In this document: positions 59,337 through 64,000 of the stretch, in pieces
Layout: every line of letters starts with the position of its first letter
Numbering within the stretch: the first letter of the stretch is position 1
NCBI GenBank assembly: GCA_035236585.1
Contig: CP141128.1
Span: 25,387,618-25,451,617 of the forward strand
Source of the DNA: Warburgia ugandensis
Lineage: Eukaryota; Streptophyta; Magnoliopsida; Canellales; Canellaceae
Reading direction: 5' to 3'
Length of the DNA stretch: 64,000 bases
Position numbers and translations under genes: made by a program
Notes under the pieces: generated by a model
What the model was told of the DNA's origin: nothing
The model's database searches: none
The model's input: only the letters and a program-made list of their open reading frames with translations

Positions 59337-62300
59337 TTTCAAGAAGTATATCTTTTCATAGCAAAATTATTTAGAACTAAAACAGAAACCATTGGATAAT
59401 ACTAAGAAAATGGAATTCAATCAACGAAAGAATGATGAAAATAGAGTCCCTATGAAGAAATTGAGGGACCTCAAAATCAGGGCCATCTTATTAATTAAAA
59501 GTGAAAAAAAAAAAATAGAAACGATAGGTGACCATTTTGATAATGGCGGGGCTCATTGGTGTAACAACCATTAGTTGTTACTCAGAAAATAGAATTCAAC
59601 GAGGGAAAGAATGCTGAAAGTAGGCTCCGTGTGAAGAAGTTATGGGACCTCAAAGTTAGGACTAATTCGGTACTTAAAAGTGAGACAAAACAAAGAAACC
59701 TCAGGAGTCCATTTTGATAATGGCAGCATTCCCTGGTGCAATATCCATTAGATATTACTCAGAAAATCAAGTTCAACACGCAAAAGAATGCTCAAAATAG
59801 AGTCCTTATGAAGAAGTTATGGGACCCCAAAATAAGAGCAATTTCTGTAATTAAAAGTTAAAGAAAAACGTAGAAACCTCAGGGAGCCATATTGGTAATG
59901 GCGGGGTTCGCTGGTGTAACAACCTTAAAATTTTCTATTCCATGATCAGTTTACGAGTTTTCAAGAAAAATATCTTTTAATAGGAAAATTATTTAGAACT
60001 AAAAGTAAAACCATTAGATAGTACTCAGGAAATGGAATTCAACGAGCCAAAGAATGCAAAAAATAAATTTTGTATGAAGAAGTTATGGGACAACAAAGTC
60101 AGTGTTATTATGATAATTAAAAGAGAAAAAAAAAACTTAGAAACCTTATGTGGTCATTTTGATAATGGTGGGCCTCGTTGGGGCAACAACCTTAAAATTT
60201 TACTATTCAATGATCAATTCACGAGTTTCAAGAAGTATATCTTTTCATAGGAAAATTATTTAGAACTAAAATAGAAACCATTGGATAGTACAAAGATAAT
60301 GGAATTCAATGGGCGAAAGAATGCTGAAAATAGAGTCCGTATGAAGAAGTTGTGGGACCTCAAAATCACGGCTATCTTATTAATTAAAATTGAAAAAAAA
60401 ACATAGAAACCATACGGGGCCATTTTGATAATGGCAAGGTCGTTGGTGTAACAACCATTAGTTCTCACTCAAAAAATTGGATTCAACGGGGGAAAGAGTG
60501 TTGAAAATAGACTCCGTGTGAAGAAGTTATGGGACCTCAAAGTCAGGGCTACTTCGGTACTTAAAAGTGAAAAAAAACAAAGAAACCTCAGGAGTCCATT
60601 TTGATAATGGCAGTGCTCGCTGGTGCAATATTCATTAGATATTACGTAGAAAATCAAATTCAAGAAGCAAAAGAATGCTAAAAATAGAGTTCGTATGAAG
60701 AAGTTATGGGACCTCAAAATAAGGGTTATTTCTGTAATTAAAAGTCAAAGAAAAATGTAGAAACCTCAGGTAGCCATTTTGATAATGACATGGCTCCCTG
60801 GTGTAACAACCTTAAAATTTTACTATTCCATAATCAGTTTTTGAGTTTTAAGAACTCAAACAGAAACCATTAGATATTAATCAAGGAATGGAAATCAACG
60901 AGCGAAAGAATGCTGAAAATAGAGTCGGTATGAAGAAGTTATGGGACCTCAAAGTCAAGGCTATTTCAGTATTTAAAAGTGGAAAAAAACATAGAAACCT
61001 CAAGTGTCCATTTTGATAATGGCAGGGCTCGCTAGCGTAACAACCACGAGACATTACTCAGAAAATCAAATTCAACACGCAAAAGAATGCTCAAAATCGA
61101 GTCCATATGAAGAAGTTATGAGACCTCAAAATAAGAGCTATTTCTATATTTAAAAGTGAAAGGAAAACATAGAAACCTAAGGGAGCCATATTGGTAATGG
61201 TGAGGTTAGCTGGTGTAACAACCTTAAAATTTTCTATTCCATGATCAGTGTACGAGTTTTCAAGAAGTATATCTTCTAGTAGGAAAATTATTAAGAACTA
61301 AAACTAAAACCATTAGATAGTACTCAGGAAATGGAATTCAACGAGCCAAAGAATACAGAAAATAGATTTTGTATGAAGAAGTTATGGGACAACAAAGTCA
61401 GTCTTAGCATGATAATTAAAAGAGAAAAAAAAAATAGAAAGCTTATGCGATCATTTTTATAATGGCGAGGCTTGCTGGGGCAACAACCTAAAAATTTTAC
61501 TATTCAATGATCAATTTATGAGTTTTCAAGAAGTATAACTTTTCATAGCAAAATTATTTAGAACTAAAAGAGAAAAAATTTGATAGTACTAAGAAAATTG
61601 AATTAAATTAGCGAAAGAATGCTGAAAATAGAGTCCGTATGAAAAAGTTGTGGGACCTCAAAATCAGAGCTATCTCATTAAGTAAAACTGAGAAAAAAAA
61701 AACATAGAGAAGCCATAGGGGGCCATTTTTTATAATGGCGGGCCTCGTTGGTGTAACAACCATTAGTTGTTACTTAGAAAATAGAATTGAACGAAGGAAA
61801 GAATGCTGAAAATAGGCTTCGTGTGAAGAAGTTATGGGACCTCAAAGTCAGGGCTAATTCGGTACTTAAGAGTGAGAAAAAACAAAGAAACTTGAGGAGT
61901 CCATATTGATAATGGCAACACTCGCTGGTGCAATATCCATTAGATATTACTGAGAAAAGCAAATTCAACGAGCGAAAGAATGCTGAAAATAGAGTCTGTA
62001 TGAAGAACTTATGGGACTCAAAGTCAAGGCTATTTCTGTAATTAAAAGTTAAAGAAAAAGGAAGAAACCTCAGGGAGCCATATTGGTAATGGTGGGGTTC
62101 GCTGGTGTAACAACCTTAAAATTTTCTATTCCATGATCAGCATATGAGTTTTCAAGAAGAATATCTTTTAATAGGAAAATTATTTAGAACTAAAACTAAA
62201 ACCATTAGATAGTACTTAGGAAATGAAATTCAACGAGCCAAAGAACGCAGAAAATAGATTTTGTATGAAGAAGTTATGGGATAACAAAGTTAGTGTTATT

Positions 62301-64000
62301 ATGATAATTAAAAGAGAAAAAAAAAGCTTAGAAACCTTATGTGGTGATTTTGATATTGGTGGGCCTCGCTGGGGCAACAACCTTAAAATTTTACTATTCA
62401 ATGATCAATTCACGAGTTACAAGAAGTATATCTTTTCATAGGAAAATTATTTAGAACTAAAATAGAAACCATTGGATAGTACAAAGATAATGGAATTCAA
62501 TGGGCGGAAGAATGATGAAAATAGAGTCCGTATGAAGAAGTTGTGGGACTTCAAAATCACAGCTATCTCATTAATTAAAACTGAAAAAAAAAACATAGAA
62601 ACCATACGGGGCCATTTTGATAATGGCAAGGTCGTTGGTGTAACAACCATTAGTTGTCACTCAAAAAATTGGATTCGACGAGGGAAAGAGTGCTGAAAAC
62701 AGACTCCGTGTGAAGAAGTTATGGGACCTCAAAGTCAGGGCTATTTTGGTACTTAAGAATGAAAAAAAACAAAGAAACCTCAGGGGTCCATTTTGATAAT
62801 GGAAGCGCTCGCTGGTGTAATAACCATTAGATATTACTCGGAAAATCAAATTCAATGATGGAAAGAATGCTGAAAATAGTGTCTATATGAAGAACTTATG
62901 GGACTCAAAGTCAGGGCTATTTCTGTAATTACAAGTTAACGAAAAAGGTAGAAACCTTAGGGAGCCATATTGGTAATGGGGAGGTTCGCTGCAGAAAATA
63001 GATTCTGTATGAAGAAGTTATGGAACAACAAAGTCAGGGTTATTACGATAATTAAAAGAGAAAAAAAAACAAAGAAACCTTAGGTGGTCATTTTGATAAT
63101 GGTGGGGCTCGCTGGGGTAACAACCTTAAAATTTTACTATTCAATGATCAATTTATGAGTTTTCAAGAAGTATAACTTTTCATAGCAAAATTATTTAGAA
63201 CTAAAAGAGAAACAATTGGATAGTACTAAGAAAACTAAATTAAATTAGCGAAAGAATGCTGAAAATAGAGTCCGTATGAAAAAGTTGTGGGACATCAAAA
63301 TCAGGGCTATCTCATTAAGTAAAACTGAGAAAAAAAAAAAAAGAGAAGCCATAGGGGGCCATTTTTTATAATGGCGAGCCTCGTTGGTGTAACAACCATT
63401 AGTTGTTACTTAGAAAATAGAATTGAACGAAGGAAAGAGTGCTGAAAATAGGCTTCGTGTGAAGAAGTTATGGGACCTCAAAGTCAGGGCTAATTCGGTA
63501 CTTAAGAGTGAGAAAAAACAAAGAAACCTGAGGAGTCCATATTGATAATGGCAGCACTCGCTGGTGCAATATCCATTAGATATTACTGAGAAAAGAAAAT
63601 TCAACGAGCGAAAGAATGCTGAAAATAGAGTCTGTATGAAGAACTTATGGGACTCAAAGTCAAGGCTATTTCTGTAATTAAAAGTTAAAGTAAAAGGAAG
63701 AAACCTCAGGGAGCCATATTGGTAATGGTGGGGTTCACTGGTGTAACAACCTTAAAAGTTTCTATTCCATGATCAGTTTATGAGTTTTCAAGGAGAATAT
63801 CTTTTAATAGGAAAATTATTTAGAACTAAAACTAAAACCATTAGATAGTACTTAGGAAATGAAATTCAACGAGCCAAAGAACGCAGAAAATAGATTTTGT
63901 ATGAAGAAGTTATGGGATAACAAAGTTAGTGTTATTATGATAATTAAAAGAGAAAAAAAAAAGCTTAGAAACCTTATGTGGTGATTTTGATATTGGTGGG
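59337..64000 (+). repeat. Satellite block 4, ~2,191-bp higher-order repeat, continues past window
   Basis: It resumes at TTTCAAGAAGTATATC, the monomer position interrupted by L3. The variant landmark GAGCCAAAGAA occurs at 60,044, 62,235 and 63,871. The first interval is 2,191 bp. The second is 1,636 bp because about 555 bp were deleted near 62,991 (GGTTCGCT|GCAGAAAAT). Monomers are of the same size classes as elsewhere. The array runs to the window end. Open frames of 60-82 codons recur with the unit. Confidence 0.9.

Noticed and set aside
50447-59341. A clean 5-bp target duplication for L3
   Set aside because: The flanks are CTTTT and TTTCA. They are adjacent in the satellite monomer but share at most TTT, and T-run slippage cannot be excluded. 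Not listed as a feature.
59337-64000. Calling the satellite centromeric
   Set aside because: Higher-order structure alone does not show centromere function. No chromosomal or chromatin evidence is available from the sequence.

Overview
This window is repeat DNA from a large plant nuclear genome. I infer a plant from Ty3/gypsy-type LTR elements primed by initiator tRNA-Met, LTRs of 2.2-4.7 kb starting TGTAAC/TGTAAT, young nested insertions with 5-bp target duplications, and long satellite arrays. I find no intact host gene, tRNA, rRNA or CRISPR array. The only recognisable protein remnant is a frameshifted gag/protease fragment near 39.1-39.35 kb. All other open frames lie inside LTRs, non-coding retroelement interiors or satellite monomers, and recur with each repeat copy.

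Layout. Positions 1-23,684 are a nest of retroelements. A plus-strand LTR (LTR0: 1-318, resuming at 22,161-23,684) is split by a complete minus-strand non-autonomous element, L1 (319-22,155, target duplication TGAAT). The 5' LTR of L1 is itself split twice. One insertion is a plus-strand relative, L2 (7,315-15,494, duplication RGGAC). The other is a 4,717-bp solo LTR of a different family (15,804-20,520, duplication GGTAA). From 23,685 to the window end, four blocks of one satellite family (23,685-32,391; 34,398-39,080; 42,050-50,451; 59,337-64,000; about 26 kb in all) alternate with three LTR-element blocks. These are a truncated LTR (32,392-34,397), a gag remnant fused to a sister-family LTR (39,081-42,049), and a complete minus-strand non-autonomous element, L3 (50,452-59,336).

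How the parts relate. The satellite appears to descend from the first ~300 bp (the U3 end) of the same kind of LTR that interrupts it. Monomers start with TGTAACAACC, matching the LTR start TGTAACGCCC. They share in the same order the blocks GAYCAATTTACG, ACCATTAGAT, AATGGAATTCAAC, CGTATGAAGAAGTTAYGG and a GCCRTT-TTGAT-AAYGGC dyad. Long (~265 bp) and short (~177 bp) monomers differ by a deletion between AACC repeats. Monomers are organised into block-specific higher-order repeats of about 3,007, 2,172 and 2,191 bp.

L1, L2 and L3 have LTRs, a primer site and a polypurine tract but a 3.3-3.5 kb interior without recognisable coding sequence, so they look like large retrotransposon derivatives (LARDs). 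Their LTRs, the sister family and the 4.7-kb LTR all carry a splice-like module: a donor after the TATA box, an acceptor TTTTTCAG (CTCAG in the 4.7-kb LTR) about 330-410 bp before the LTR end, a 62-78 nt mini-exon, and a second GT donor. This suggests a spliced leader. All similarity statements were made by eye.
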